A stretch of 64,000 nucleotides of DNA from Linnemannia hyalina (lineage: Eukaryota > Mortierellomycota > Mortierellomycetes > Mortierellales > Mortierellaceae), in NCBI GenBank assembly GCA_019671135.1, contig JAHRHY010000002.1, forward strand, positions 1,240,001 to 1,304,000, in the 5' to 3' direction. Below the pieces are notes generated by a model. The model did not search any database, was not told where the DNA came from, and saw only the letters and a program-made list of their open reading frames with translations. Below, one piece after another: positions 33,115 to 44,929 of the stretch; the stretch's first letter is position 1, and the number at the start of each line of letters is the position of its first letter. The position numbers were made by a program, and so were the translations under genes.

Positions 33115-34440
33115 CGCAAGAGTATCAGTAACGTATCCATTCCACATCATGACACACCATATACCCATTATTTTCAATGAAGCCCTTCATGCTTTACAAT
33201 ACTATCATTTTTCCTCCGCGCTTTGTTGGTACACTTTCTTACACTAAAGAAGTGGATGAATCTAAGTATTTTTTTATAATTCGTCGCGAGAGTATCGACC
33301 ATGATGTGTGCGGGTCTAAGAACGGAGTTGCAGGGTGAGGGGAAAGGGGACAAGGAATGCAGATGGAATTGCACCTGCACGACGTTCGTCGGACGATAGG
33401 ATTATATCGATACCTTTTTTTTTTGTTCCGGTAGCAGATGCCTGTGTCGATGCCACTATTGCGATCAGATAAGATAGTGACGCGAATAAAAGATGGTAAT
33501 GTCTTTGTCTTGGAAATCAAACGACCAAAGAAGGGGACTGGTAGGATGGCGCTAGGAGGTGGTTTGAGTGGAAAACAGAAAGCTTGAGCGAGGGGCAGCT
33601 AGACTTTTATTATCGAAGAAACGAGGTCGGTACTCATTGCCGTTGGGAAGAAAGAAAGGGGGGACGAATGGATTGAAGGGAAAGCAGGCCTGGAAGAGAA
33701 TGCACTTTTGTTACCATACGTTGGGATATCAGTCAGTCTGGTCAGAAATGCAGCGCTTGTTCATAAAGCAGAACAAACACAAGGCAAGGATAGGGTTGTT
33801 GAGCATAGAACGAAAACAAGACAGAGAAAAAGGAAGTCGGTCTATGACTGTTCGCATGTCTCCCCTTGAACGTGTTTTGGTGGTGCCTGGACCGAGATTT
33901 GTGACATGGTGTTGACATGTACATTTTGTATTTGTTGTGCGTCTGCGTTGTCTAGACTGGTCATTGCTCTCTGTGCGCCCAAGGCCATGCTGGCCAAAAA
34001 GAATGGCGAAGGCATAATGAGTAGCTCTCCTTTCTCCCTTCCTCGGCTCATTCCTTCTTCTTCTGTCATCCTTCTGCACCTCCCCTAACCATCATCTCGC
34101 CACCCACTCACACCTTCTCAAGTTTGACATCCACCATCGTGTCCTCCTCTCGCCTCAATCTTCACAGTGCTTTCATCACAACTCGCTCAACTGCCGGAAA
34201 CAACAACACCCAAAGGTTCACTTTGGTCCTAACAGGTAACACCTACCACCATTCAGGACAAGCAACTGATGTGTGCGTTCTGTGAGATATATTTATTCTC
34301 ATTGATGCTCACCACCACTTAACTGAAACTTAGATACCATTGAGACTGCACCAAATACACTCCCAGACGTAACAAGAGTCGTCTTTCCTTCCTTCAAGCC
34401 TCAAAACACACTAGTAGAGCCTCAAAACACACCAATCGAG
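33115..34440. other. Intergenic; leader of NLR copy 1 at its right end
   Basis: About 1.3 kb without a recognised gene. From about 34030 on, short blocks (TCGGCTCATTCC, CATCATCTCGCCACCC) resemble the leader module of NLR copies 2-4 in a diverged form. A plausible leader-intron acceptor (ACTTAG) lies near 34334. Confidence 0.45.
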
Positions 34441-37400
34441 ATGATCGGCTTTCCTTTCGTGCACGCAGCAACCAGCAGCAGCGAAGAGCCTCCAGGGTCA
34501 TGCACACCGAAAACACCTTTGTCTCCCGAGGCCAGTTTTCAGCGATATGCGCAACTCCAGGATTCACCCTCAGTCGAAGACATGCTGCACAGGCTGAGAC
34601 GACTGAGGATCGAGGAGTACACTCAGGCCGTCTTCATTGCTCCAATGGCCAAACCTAACCTACAGGCCCTGGACAACACGCTGTTCTCTCTCATGGACAA
34701 GGTCGAGGAGTTTCTGGCAGGCGACGGTCAAGTCATGCTGATTATGGGTGAATCTGGAGCCGGCAAATCGACTTTCAATCGACATCTGGAGCACCGACTC
34801 TGGCAAGACTATGAGCCTGGAGGACGTATCCCACTCTTCATCAATTTGCCAGCCCTCGACCGACCGGACAAGGATATGGTTGTAGAGCAGTTGAAGACGA
34901 CAGACTTTTCAGAGGGTCATATCTGGGATCTAAAACAGAGCCACCAGCTTTTATTAATCTGCGATGGCTATGATGAGAGCCAGCTCACCTCCAACTTGCA
35001 CACCACCAACCTCTTCAATCGACCTGGTCAGTGGGACGTCAAGCTGATCGTCACTTGCCGCACTCAGTACCTCGGTCCTGACTATCGTGATCGCTTTGCG
35101 CCTAAGGCGACCGGTCAGTATCACCGCACTGCCAACAATCTCTTTCAAGAAGCCGTCATCGCCCCCTTCTCCAAGGAGCAGATCGACCTGTACATCGAAA
35201 AGTTTGTCCCACTCATTCCTCGGACTTGGGTCAAGAAGGACTACATGGACAAGTTGACAACTATCCCCAACCTCATGGAACTGGTCAGGAACCCCTTTCT
35301 GTTGACTCTTGCGCTGGAGGCTCTCCCAAGTGTTGTCGATGGCAGAAGCGATCTCTCGAGGCTCAAGATCACCCGTGTTGAGCTCTATGACACATTTGTT
35401 GATCACTGGCTGAAGGTCAACAAGCGCCGCTTACAGGACCAGACGCTGAAGGATAGACACAAAGCATTTGAAGATCACCTCGCGGACGGATTTGTTCAGA
35501 GTGGCATTGTGTTTCAGAAGGAATTGGCGGAGGCGATCTTTCAGGAACAGGACGGCCGACCTATCGTCGAATACTCCAACAAACGGGACAAGATGTCGTG
35601 GAAAGCGCGCTTCTTTGATTCTGAACCTGAGATATCCCTGCTCAGAGATTCCAGTTTGCTGAGTCGCACTGTCAACCAATATCACTTCATCCATCGATCT
35701 GTCTTAGAGTACTTTTTGTCTCGCACCGTTTGGGACACCTCCATGGATGATAACGAGTTTGCTCCGCATGTTTATTCAGAAGCTACTGGGGTATCTCTTC
35801 CTATCACCGATCTTCCACTGTCTAAGAGGAGTCTTGTCCCCGAGCCGTCGGTGATCCAGTTTCTCGTCGAGCGTGTCCAAATGCAGCCAATCTTCAAGCA
35901 ATACCTTCTCGAACTCGTCGAGCTTTCCAAGTCGGATCCTCTGGCTAGTATGGCCGCAGCCAACGCCATCACAATCCTGGTGAGAGCTGGGAGACATTTT
36001 AATGGAGCTGACCTTCGAGGCATTCGCATCCCAGGAGCCGACCTCACAGGTGGGCAATTCGACTTGGCGCAGTTTCAGGATTCCGACCTAACAGGAATCA
36101 CCTTCACCAAGACTTGGATCCGACAGGCGGACTTCACTGGAGCACGGATGGAAGAGACACGGTTTGGAGAGTTGCCGAGTTTGCAGGGAGATAGTTGGGT
36201 ACTGTCATGTGCATTTACCGCGGATGGGAGGTCTTTTGCGACGGGTCTGCTAAACAACAACGTAAGTACCTAAGACATCACCACCTGGACAAGGATTCGG
36301 CTACTTCATGATCATAAAACGACCGTTAAGGGCCTCGCCTATTCAACAACCGGCTTTCAACTTCTCTCCGGCGGTTCTGATGGTACGGTGCGACTGTGGG
36401 ACGGTGAGAGCGACACAACCGATCGTGTTCTGAAAGGGCATTCCCTGAGTGTGACAGCTGTTGCGTTTTCACCCTCAGGCATGCAGTTCGCCTCAGCCAG
36501 CGCAGACATGTCAGTGCGCCTATGGGACACCCGAACAGGAACCGTCACCTTTGTCATAAAAGATATTGGCGATATCATAGGGATCACCTATTCTCCAGAC
36601 GGGAACAACATTGCATCTTGCTGCATGGATGGACAAGTCCGAGTATTCGACACGCAGACGGGCTTACAGGGGCTGAGTTCTGGAACGAGCTACGAGAGGT
36701 ACCACTGCCTTGCGTATTCCCCTAACGGACAGTCGATCGTCTCGGGCGATACCGCCGGCGAGATACAATTCTGGGAGGCGACCACCATGATGCCGAGGAT
36801 CACTTGGAGAGGACATTCTCGACCAGTGACAACTATCGAGTTTTCGCCGAACGGGCGATGGATTGTGTCTGGCAGTGACGACAACACGGTCAAGGTATGG
36901 GATGGATATGCAGCCACACTTGTCTCTACATTCACAGGTCACACCAGCTGCATCACCAGTGTTGCATTTTCCCCAGACGGCTCACTCATTGCTTCAGGAG
37001 GCTGGGATCGAACTGTGCGACTCTGGGAGGTGAACTCGGTTGGATTCGGTTTCGACCTAGACGGCGCAGTCGACTCCAAGCGAAGTGTAGCCTATTCTCC
37101 TGATGGACAGTTTCTCATCTCTGGCAGTCGCGCTGGAGTGATACAGCAACACGACGCGGAGAGTGGCGAGATTGGTCTTGTTATTCGCCGCCAAGAGTTC
37201 CGAGCCAATTCTATCGCTTATTCGTCGGACTGTCGTCAGATTGCCATGGGTGGCTCAGGAGGCGATGTCACATTGTGGAGCACTCACACCGGCGCCCTTG
37301 AGAACACTCTTCGCGGCCATACTACGAATGTGAGAGTAGTTGCGTACTCACCATGCGGCCAATGGATTGCTTCCAGTGACGACCTGAGGGTGCAACTTTG

Positions 37401-38088
37401 GGATGCTCGATCAGGCACGTCTATTCAAGTCATCTCTGGTAACGACGCCTGTTTCGTTCGAACTTTGTCGTTTTCGTCTAGCGGTGCTAAGATTGCATTT
37501 GGAGGCAAATCTGGAACGGTGCAAGTCTGGGATGTGACGACCGGGAAGTGCGAGATTGAGAAAGGTGGAAGTGACGTTTGGTACTGCTTTGTGAGGTATT
37601 TACCGAAGAGTCTTCAGGTTGTTTCCTGTGGCGGGGGAGAAGGTGCTCATTTGTGGGATGAAGAGGTCCGACATTCCCGAGTCATTCTGCAGCACAGTGG
37701 TATTCTCATCCAACACTTTGCATTCTCGAGTTGCGGTCAATGGATAGCAAGTGTTGAAGAAAACAGGGCTCACCTGTGGAGAAGCCCTCTGGAGGAGAGA
37801 CCACAGGACTGGAAGTATGTGCTGGCCGTTGAGGGTTGCTTAGGGTTGATTGATGAGATTGTCTGGAGGCCTAACAAGTTGGAATTTGCCACCGCCGATG
37901 TGGGTGGATCCACTCGTGTATGGAGGGTCGTAGAGGAGTCTGCCAGAGTGCGGGTCCAGCTGGTGTGGGGTACTGGAGGAAGTGGTCTTGTTGCCTCGGG
38001 ATCGGTCCTTGACGGTGCCATTGGTCTTAATACGCTCAATCAGACCCTGCTGGAGCAGCGCGGCGCTTTTCCCTCCGAGAACCTATAG
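34441..38088 (+). CDS. NACHT-pentapeptide-WD40 STAND protein, copy 1 (one in-frame TAA)
   Basis: The first of four tandem NLR-like paralogues, 1,216 codons including the final stop. Its N-terminus (about 65 residues) differs from the other three copies. It then has the NACHT P-loop GESGAGKST and Walker B LLLICDGYDE, a helical region ending in FIHRSVLEYF, a pentapeptide-like stretch (GADLRGIRIPGADLTGGQF) and a WD40 domain. The frame is broken once by TAA at 36271-36273, where paralogues have TAC in SIYDTTTW. Just before it lies a new consensus donor, GTAAGT at 36262. An intron 36262-36330 (69 nt, phase 0, AG end) would remove the stop and keep frame, deleting part of the first and second WD repeats. 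So the gene is either a two-part pseudogene or has gained an intron. STAND proteins sense ligands through the WD40 domain and oligomerise via NACHT. Confidence 0.85.
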
Positions 38089-38324
38089 TAACGAGTTTCT
38101 ATCGCGATACGGTTTCGAATGATGCCATGATGGCTCTTTCTTGTTAATAACAATGAATAGCAAAGACAATACAAATCAGAGAAATGATAACGTACTTGTT
38201 CCCACTTTTCGCGTTTGTACCTCCAAGAAAGGGAGTGTCGTTGTTGATGAGATACCTTTACTCGTTTCGCGGAACGGTCCTGCAGAGTGTGCTGATGATA
38301 GTGAGATTGCAGTGAAGATCCAAG

Positions 38325-38490
38325 GTGCGGTTTTCGGCGCCGATGCCAGCTATCCCTGGCCTCGACCGACATCCATCTCTTCCCGCTGCTTCAGATGACC
38401 CTGAGTGCTTTTGAGGATAGATTGTGGGTTGGAAAACAAAAGCGGCAATGGCGACCTTGCTGCGGTTGCCTTTCTTTTTATTTTGAATAA
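38325..38490 (+). repeat. Inter-copy module (first occurrence)
   Basis: About 165 bases homologous to 44083-44230 and 50397-50546 (core CCGACATCCATCTCTTCCCG, then TGCTGCGGTTGCCTTTCTT). Here it is more diverged and not attached to a mu-like fragment. Confidence 0.7.
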
Positions 38491-38619
38491 TTTCGTGTTA
38501 TGATCTTACCATGATCTGGTACAGACAGGCACGTCCTTGCTACCATGGAGCGTGCACAGAGAGCAATGGCGTTGAACCAAAATAATTGGCGTAGGTGTGG
38601 GTTAAGGATGTGGTTCTAT

Positions 38620-39304
38620 TTCTCACTTTTCTTCTCTCTCTTCTCTCTCGGCTCATTCCATCTCTCCTGCCATCACCATCACCCGCCTTTCCCTTGCATC
38701 ATCTCGCCACCCCATCTCCTTCCACTACCTCTTTCACCTCCTGCACTCCTCTCAGCTGGCCTACCAGAACCATAGCACCCACAAACCAAAAAAACAACTA
38801 GCCAAAAACACCACTAAACGACACAACTACCAAAAAAACCAATACACTTGCACTGTCACTCCCTTGAGGTAAGACCGTACAGCAGCGACGAGTGTTCTCT
38901 TGACAAGACAACTTCGAACTTCAGATAACTAATCAGCGGTGCTTCCGAAATAGACTGTCTTGCCCACTAAAGCCGTCAGAGAGACAGCTCCAAATACAAC
39001 AAGTACCCGCTCGCCAAGTAAGTAGATAAGGGTCGGCACAGGAGCTCCATGTTGCGATACTCAACCTCTAATTGGCATCACTCGCTCAAGTCTCATCGAG
39101 AAGTCCTACTCCAACTCGCCCACCAGCCTCAGGCCATAGGAATCCCCATCGCCAATCTTCGACGTGTGTGAGCGCTTGCATATGCAAAGTATGCCTTATG
39201 GCAATTGCTACTAACTAATCACTTATTTCTCCACTATCCCTTATAGGTTCACCGTCTCGTCTTCATCTCCTCGTAGCAATCAACAGCCGCAACCTGGATC
39301 CATC
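38620..39304 (+). repeat. Promoter/leader module of NLR copy 2 with two probable leader introns
   Basis: Homologous to 44930-45620 and 50840-51535. It has a C/T-rich block, then an A/C-rich segment (ACAACTAGCCAAAAACAC), then the transcribed leader. Leader intron 1 is probably 39017-39090 (GTAAGT...AAG). Intron 2 runs from about 39164 to 39246, with branch-like ACTAACTAAT and acceptor CTTATAG. Both are conserved in all three copies. Confidence 0.7.
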
Positions 39305-42300
39305 ATGTCATCTCCATCGACAGTACAGGAAGTTGCAGACAGCCAGGAGCTCACCAGCGACGGCAAGCGCTGTCTTTCGCAACTGGATCGTCCAGCAAAA
39401 TTTCGACGTGTCACAGCCGAGACGGACTACGTTCCTGCTTCAATTGAAGATGCGCTCCTCAGGCTGAAGACGAACAGACTTCTCGAATACAACCAACTTG
39501 TCTACATCTTCCCAATGGCCAAGCCCAACATACAAGCACCAGACAACACGCTGTTCTCTCTCATGGACAAGGTCGAGGAGTTTCTGGCAGGCGACGGTCA
39601 AGTCATGCTGATTATGGGTGAATCTGGAGCCGGCAAATCGACTTTCAATCGACATCTGGAGCACCGACTCTGGCAAGACTATGAGCCTGGAGGACGTATC
39701 CCACTCTTCATCAATTTGCCAGCCCTCGACCGACCGGACAAGGATATGGTTGTAGAGCAGTTGAAGACGGCAGACTTTTCAGAGGGTCATATCTGGGATC
39801 TAAAACAGAGCCACCAGCTTTTATTAATCTGCGATGGCTATGATGAGAGCCAGCTCACCTCCAACTTGCACACCACCAACCTCTTCAATCGACCTGGTCA
39901 GTGGGACGTCAAGCTGATCGTCACTTGCCGCACCCAGTACCTCGGTCCTGACTATCGTGATCGCTTTGCGCCTAAGGCGACCGGTCAGTATCACTGCACT
40001 GCCAGCAATCTCTTTCAAGAAGCCGTCATCGCCCCCTTCTCCAAGGAACAGATCGAGCTGTATGTCGAAAAGTTTGTCCCACTCATTCCGCGGACTTGGG
40101 TCAAGAAGGACTACATGGACAAGTTGACAACTATCCCCAACCTCATGGAACTGGTCAGGAACCCCTTTCTGTTGACCCTTGCTCTGGAAGCACTCCCATC
40201 CGTCGTCAAGAACAATACCACTCTCTCAAATCTCCGCGTCACCCGTGTTGAGCTCTACGACACATTTGTCGATCACTGGCTGAAGGTCAACAAGCGCCGC
40301 TTACAGGACCAGACGCTGAAGGATAAACACAAGGCATTTGAAGATCTCCTCGCGGACGGATTTGTTCAGAGTGGCATTGTCTTTCAGAAAGATCTGGCAG
40401 AGGCGATTTTTCAGGAACAGGAGGGCCGACCTATCGTCGAATATTCCAACAGGCGGGACAGATCGTCGTGGAAAGCGCGCTTCTTTGATTCTGAACCTGA
40501 GAAATTCCTGCTCAGAGATTCCAGTTTGCTGAGTCGCACCGGCAACCAGTACCGCTTCATCCATCGATCTGTCTTGGAGTATTTCTTCTCCTGTTTCATA
40601 TGGGACGCCTCCAGGGATGATGATGAGTTTGCTCCGCATATTTATTCAGAAGCTACTGGGGTATCTCTTCCTGTCACCGATCATCCACTCTCCAAGAGGA
40701 GTCTTGTCCCCGAGCCGTCGGTGATCCAGTTTCTCGTCGAGCGTATCCAAATGCAGCCAATCTTCAAGAAATACCTTCTCGCACTCGTTGAGCTTTCCAA
40801 GTCGAATCCTCATGCTATCATGGCTGCAGCCAATGCCATGACTATCCTTGTCAGAGCCGGTGTCCGATTCCATGGAGCTGACCTTCGAGGCATTCGCATC
40901 CCAGGAGCCGACCTCACAGGTGGACAATTCGACTCTGCGCAGTTTCAGGATTCCGACCTAACAGGAATCACCTTCACCAAGGCTTGGATCCGACAGGCGG
41001 ACTTCACTAGAGCACGAATGGACGAGACACGGTTTGGAGAGCTGCCTAGTTTGCATGAAGCGATGGCGGTACTGTCATGTGCATTTTCCCCAGATGGAAA
41101 GTCTTTTGCGACGGGTCTGGATAACGGCAACATCAGTATCTACGACACAACCACCTGGACAAGGATTCGGCTACTTCATGGTCACAAAGCGGCCGTTCAG
41201 AGCCTCGCCTATTCAACCACCGGCCTTCAGCTTCTCTCCGGCGGTTCTGATGGTACGGTGCGACTGTGGGACTATAAGAGCGACGTGACTGATCGTATTC
41301 TGAAAGGACATTCCTGGGAGGTGATAGCTGTTGCGTTTTCACCCTCAGGCATGCAGTTCGCCTCAGCCAGCGCAGACATGTCAGTGAAACTATGGGACAC
41401 CCGAACAGGAACCGTCACCTTTGCCATAAACCATTCTGGCAGTGTGACAGGGATCGCCTATTCGCCAGACGGGAACAACATTGCATCCTGCTGCCGACAT
41501 GAAAAAGTCCGAGTATTCGACACGCAGACGGGCTTACAGGTACTGAGTTCTGGAACGAGCTACGAGAGGTACTACTGCCTTGCGTATTCCCCTAACGGAC
41601 AGTCGATCGTCTCGGGCGACTTCTTCGGCTATCTACAACTCTGCGACGGGACCACCATGATGCCGAGGATCAAATGGAGAGGACATTCTGGAACAGTGAC
41701 AAGCGTCGAGTTTTCGCCGAACGGCCAATGGATTGTGTCTGGCGGTGACGACAGTACGGTCAAGGTGTGGGGTATAGATGCAGCCACACTTGTCTCTGTA
41801 TTCACGGGCCACACCAGCTGCATCACCAGTGTTGCATTTTCCCCAGACGGCTCACTCATTGCTTCAGGAGGCTGGGATCGAACTGTACGGCTCTTGGAGG
41901 TGAACTCGGCTGGGTTTGGTTTCGACGTAGATGGCGCCTTCGACTCCAAGCCAAGTGTAGCCTATTCTCCTGATGGACAGTTTCTCATCTCTGGCAGTCG
42001 CGCTGGAGTGGTACAGCAACACGACGCGGAGAGTGGCGAGATTGGTCTTGTCATTCGCCGCCAAGAGTTCCGAGCCAATTCTATTGCTTATTCATCGGAC
42101 GGTCGTCAGATTGCGATGGGTGGTTCAGGAGGCGATATCACGTTGTGGAGCGCTCACACCGGCGCCCTAGAGATCATTCTTCGTGGCCATACTGAGGATG
42201 TGAGTGCAGTTGCGTTCTCACCATGCGGCCAATGGATTGCTTCCAGTGATAAGCTGACAGTGCGACTTTGGGATGCTCGATCAGGCACGTCTATTCAAGT

Positions 42301-43129
42301 CATCTCTGGCGACCGCGTCTATGCCGTTCGATCCCTGTCGTTTTCGTACAGCGGTACTAAAATTGCATTTGGAGGCAACTCTGGAACAGTCCAAGTCTGG
42401 GATGTGACGACCAGGAAGTGCAAGATGGAAATGGGTGGAGGCAGCTTTGGAAACAGCTTTGTGAGATATTTACCGAGGAGTCTTCAGGTTGTTTCCTGTG
42501 ACGGTTTGAAAGGTGCTCATTTGTGGGATGAAGAAGATCGACATGCCCGAGTCATTTTGCAGCACAGTCGTATTACCATCCAAGACTTTGCATTCTCGAG
42601 TTGCGGTCAATGGATAGCAAGTGTTGAAGGTAACAGGGTTCACCTGTGGAGAAGCTCTCAGGAGGAGAGACCACAGGACTGGGAGTATGTGCTGGCCGTC
42701 GAGGGTTGCTTAGGGAAGATTGAGGAGGTTGTCTGGAGGCCTAACAAGTTGGAATTTGCCACCGCCGATGTGGGTGGATCCACTCGTGTGTGGAAGGTCG
42801 TGGAGAAGTCCGGCAGAGTGCGGGTCCAATTGGTGTGGGGTAATGGAGGAAGTGCCCTTGTTGCCTCGGGATCGGTCCTTGACGATGTCGTTGGTCTTAA
42901 CACGTTCAACCGGAACTTGCTGGAGCAGCCCGTTGTCGACAACGAATACCTCTCTTTATCGGATGACGAAAGTTTGCAAGTCGAATACGATGTTGAAAAC
43001 CTCCAATGTCTCCAGTCCGAATATGAGAGCGATAGTTCGATTTCGTCGACCAGTTCTCGTGGTCACTTTCCATTGCAGGTTCCGATGGAACCTGATGGCC
43101 ATTATTATTTCTGGGACATCGAGCTATAG
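39305..43129 (+). CDS. NACHT-pentapeptide-WD40 STAND protein, copy 2 (intact, 1,274 aa)
   Basis: The longest intact copy. There is a short N-terminal segment (1-75) with no recognisable effector domain. NACHT has P-loop GESGAGKST at 105-113 and Walker B LLLICDGYDE at 172-181. A helical and winged-helix-like region extends to FIHRSVLEYFF near 415. The pentapeptide-like stretch is at about 524-580. Fourteen WD40 repeats run from about 588 to 1200 (GHxx...FSPDG...SGG...VxLWD pattern), enough for two seven-blade propellers. An acidic C-terminal tail of about 60 residues (DDESLQVEYDVENL) follows. By analogy with fungal HET-E/NWD-type STAND ATPases, the propellers would sense ligand and the NACHT would switch and oligomerise. 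No start ambiguity: the ATG follows the leader-intron acceptor by about 60 bases. Confidence 0.93.
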   Translation: MSSPSTVQEVADSQELTSDGKRCLSQLDRPAKFRRVTAETDYVPASIEDALLRLKTNRLLEYNQLVYIFPMAKPNIQAPDNTLFSLMDKVEEFLAGDGQVMLIMGESGAGKSTFNRHLEHRLWQDYEPGGRIPLFINLPALDRPDKDMVVEQLKTADFSEGHIWDLKQSHQLLLICDGYDESQLTSNLHTTNLFNRPGQWDVKLIVTCRTQYLGPDYRDRFAPKATGQYHCTASNLFQEAVIAPFSKEQIELYVEKFVPLIPRTWVKKDYMDKLTTIPNLMELVRNPFLLTLALEALPSVVKNNTTLSNLRVTRVELYDTFVDHWLKVNKRRLQDQTLKDKHKAFEDLLADGFVQSGIVFQKDLAEAIFQEQEGRPIVEYSNRRDRSSWKARFFDSEPEKFLLRDSSLLSRTGNQYRFIHRSVLEYFFSCFIWDASRDDDEFAPHIYSEATGVSLPVTDHPLSKRSLVPEPSVIQFLVERIQMQPIFKKYLLALVELSKSNPHAIMAAANAMTILVRAGVRFHGADLRGIRIPGADLTGGQFDSAQFQDSDLTGITFTKAWIRQADFTRARMDETRFGELPSLHEAMAVLSCAFSPDGKSFATGLDNGNISIYDTTTWTRIRLLHGHKAAVQSLAYSTTGLQLLSGGSDGTVRLWDYKSDVTDRILKGHSWEVIAVAFSPSGMQFASASADMSVKLWDTRTGTVTFAINHSGSVTGIAYSPDGNNIASCCRHEKVRVFDTQTGLQVLSSGTSYERYYCLAYSPNGQSIVSGDFFGYLQLCDGTTMMPRIKWRGHSGTVTSVEFSPNGQWIVSGGDDSTVKVWGIDAATLVSVFTGHTSCITSVAFSPDGSLIASGGWDRTVRLLEVNSAGFGFDVDGAFDSKPSVAYSPDGQFLISGSRAGVVQQHDAESGEIGLVIRRQEFRANSIAYSSDGRQIAMGGSGGDITLWSAHTGALEIILRGHTEDVSAVAFSPCGQWIASSDKLTVRLWDARSGTSIQVISGDRVYAVRSLSFSYSGTKIAFGGNSGTVQVWDVTTRKCKMEMGGGSFGNSFVRYLPRSLQVVSCDGLKGAHLWDEEDRHARVILQHSRITIQDFAFSSCGQWIASVEGNRVHLWRSSQEERPQDWEYVLAVEGCLGKIEEVVWRPNKLEFATADVGGSTRVWKVVEKSGRVRVQLVWGNGGSALVASGSVLDDVVGLNTFNRNLLEQPVVDNEYLSLSDDESLQVEYDVENLQCLQSEYESDSSISSTSSRGHFPLQVPMEPDGHYYFWDIEL

Positions 43130-43280
43130 AATAAAGAGGACGAGCGTTCAATTTTTTTTTACCGCCGAGATACACTGATCTTTCTACACAGCACTAGTGC
43201 GACACTGTCAATTCTTGGTGACCGGGGCACACCTTTGTAGGCGGTGTAGAGTCCAATGTTTTATTAGTCTTCCGATATTT

Positions 43281-44082
43281 TTATGATGCTGTCTTAGGTA
43301 CACCAAAGACCAACAGATCCAGTTGTGCCAAGCTTGGCATCAATGAGTATCCCAGACCCTAATTATTTCAATGCAAGAAAAAACAACAACGATGAAATGT
43401 CAGCGACTATAAGAAACACAACTAGCACAATTGAATAGGTTGTCTTATACTTTTACTCACCATGCACTCCTCAAGGACCTCGTACACAATACCCGTGTTC
43501 AATTGAACTAGCTCCGCTGACAACGTCGTATTTGATGCAGATCCCGCCTTACTCTTGGTGGTAGCAGCTGTGGTCACTCCTGGTCTCCCTCCAGATCATG
43601 TTGCTCCTAAAGCTCCTTGCTGGCTGGGAACCAAATACCGCTCCAACGTCGTCATCAGCTGTCCAAGAAACTCAATCGTCCCATGATACGAGGTGTGTAA
43701 CCCCGCAGCTGTCGAATACGCCAATTCCGGAACCGGACTCTGCCTCTGAATCTCCTGCGAGTCCGATAACGAGCTGCCGCCTGGGCTACCAGGAACACTG
43801 CCACCGCGAGACAATGATGGTTGACGTCATCCAGGGAGTGAAAAAGGTATCCGAGTAACAGTCGCAGAAGCGGTAGAAGGGTTGGTGGTAAGGGACAACA
43901 AGCGACGAGGACGAGGTCGTGGATTGTTTGGTATATGAAGCAGCAGTCAGTTGAGAAGAGGGGTATCGCGATTGATTGAAGGTCTCCTGTGATAGCTTCT
44001 GTTCCTGGTGAGTGTGTTAATGACGGTGATGTTGATAGTGAGTGTCCGAGATGTGGAGAATCGGCGCCGTTACCAGTTCTCC
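43281..44082 (-). pseudogene. Truncated mu-like adaptor gene, fragment A
   Basis: A duplicate of the 3' half of the gene at 55476-56758. It keeps the terminal intron (donor ATG|GTGAGT near 43460, AG acceptor) and the final exon reading GVPKTAS-stop. It lacks exon 1 and the 5' half of exon 2, and has TGA (43828-43830) where the full copy has CGA. It lies convergent to NLR copy 2. Confidence 0.8.
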
Positions 44083-44230
44083 CTGGCCTTCACCGACATC
44101 CATCTCTTCCCGCTGCTTCACATGACCATGAGCCTCTAGGCCTGAGTGCTTCTGAGGATGGTTGTGGGGTGGGAAAACAAAAGCTGCAGTGGCGACCTTG
44201 CTGCGGTTGCCTTTCTTCTTTTATTTGAAT
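44083..44230 (+). repeat. Inter-copy module (second occurrence)
   Basis: Directly abuts the breakpoint of mu-like fragment A. Homologous to 38325-38490 and 50397-50546. Confidence 0.75.
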
Positions 44231-44929
44231 GATGATTAGCGATTTGGGGATCCTCAACATGGTAATATGACGTACGGAACAACGTATAATTTCGAATTAG
44301 GGGAATCACACGAGGGGAATCTCTTTCTTCCTTTTTGACTTTTTGATCACCCGATATCAGATTTTAGCGGTGCCTGACTGGATTGATCACGAGCTGGTCT
44401 GTGCTCGCGGTCATCATTTGGGTCAACTATCGTCCCAGTGATAAAGAGTGTACGCATGTGCTTTGAAGATTATATGAAGCCAACGCCTTGTGGTATGGCA
44501 GGTGCTGCAGTCCCGACCGCCAAGTCCGGGGGAGTGTTTTAGTGGAATGGCCACACTACCAGCGGTCAAATGTTGGTGCCCATCCGTTACAGTGACTCAT
44601 CTAAGCTACCATGCAGAAAATCAATGTGACACTGTAACCAGCGTGCGAGGGTAGAAGAGGCTAATCACCTTGGACACCCGATGACTATGGGAGAACCGCT
44701 CCTACCACTTCAAGTGGACCCTAGAAGGCAGCCTGTTCTGTACTCGCACCTGGATCGAAAGGCCTCTGGGCTATTAGATTGGAAGAGGTTTCATTTCCCT
44801 GGACTTTGTGCCAAAAACAAAAAAAAAAAAAAAGGATATATGATCCTATCATGGTCAGGTACAGACAGGTACTTCCTTGCCATTGCTCTTTGTGCATGCC
44901 ATGGTCACGTTGAACCGAAAATAATTTGG
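44231..44929. other. Inter-copy spacer
   Basis: About 700 bases without genes. Part of it (GTGCCTGACT...GGTCTGTGCTCGC) recurs near 50600-50640 between copies 3 and 4. An A13 run lies near 44820. Confidence 0.5.
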
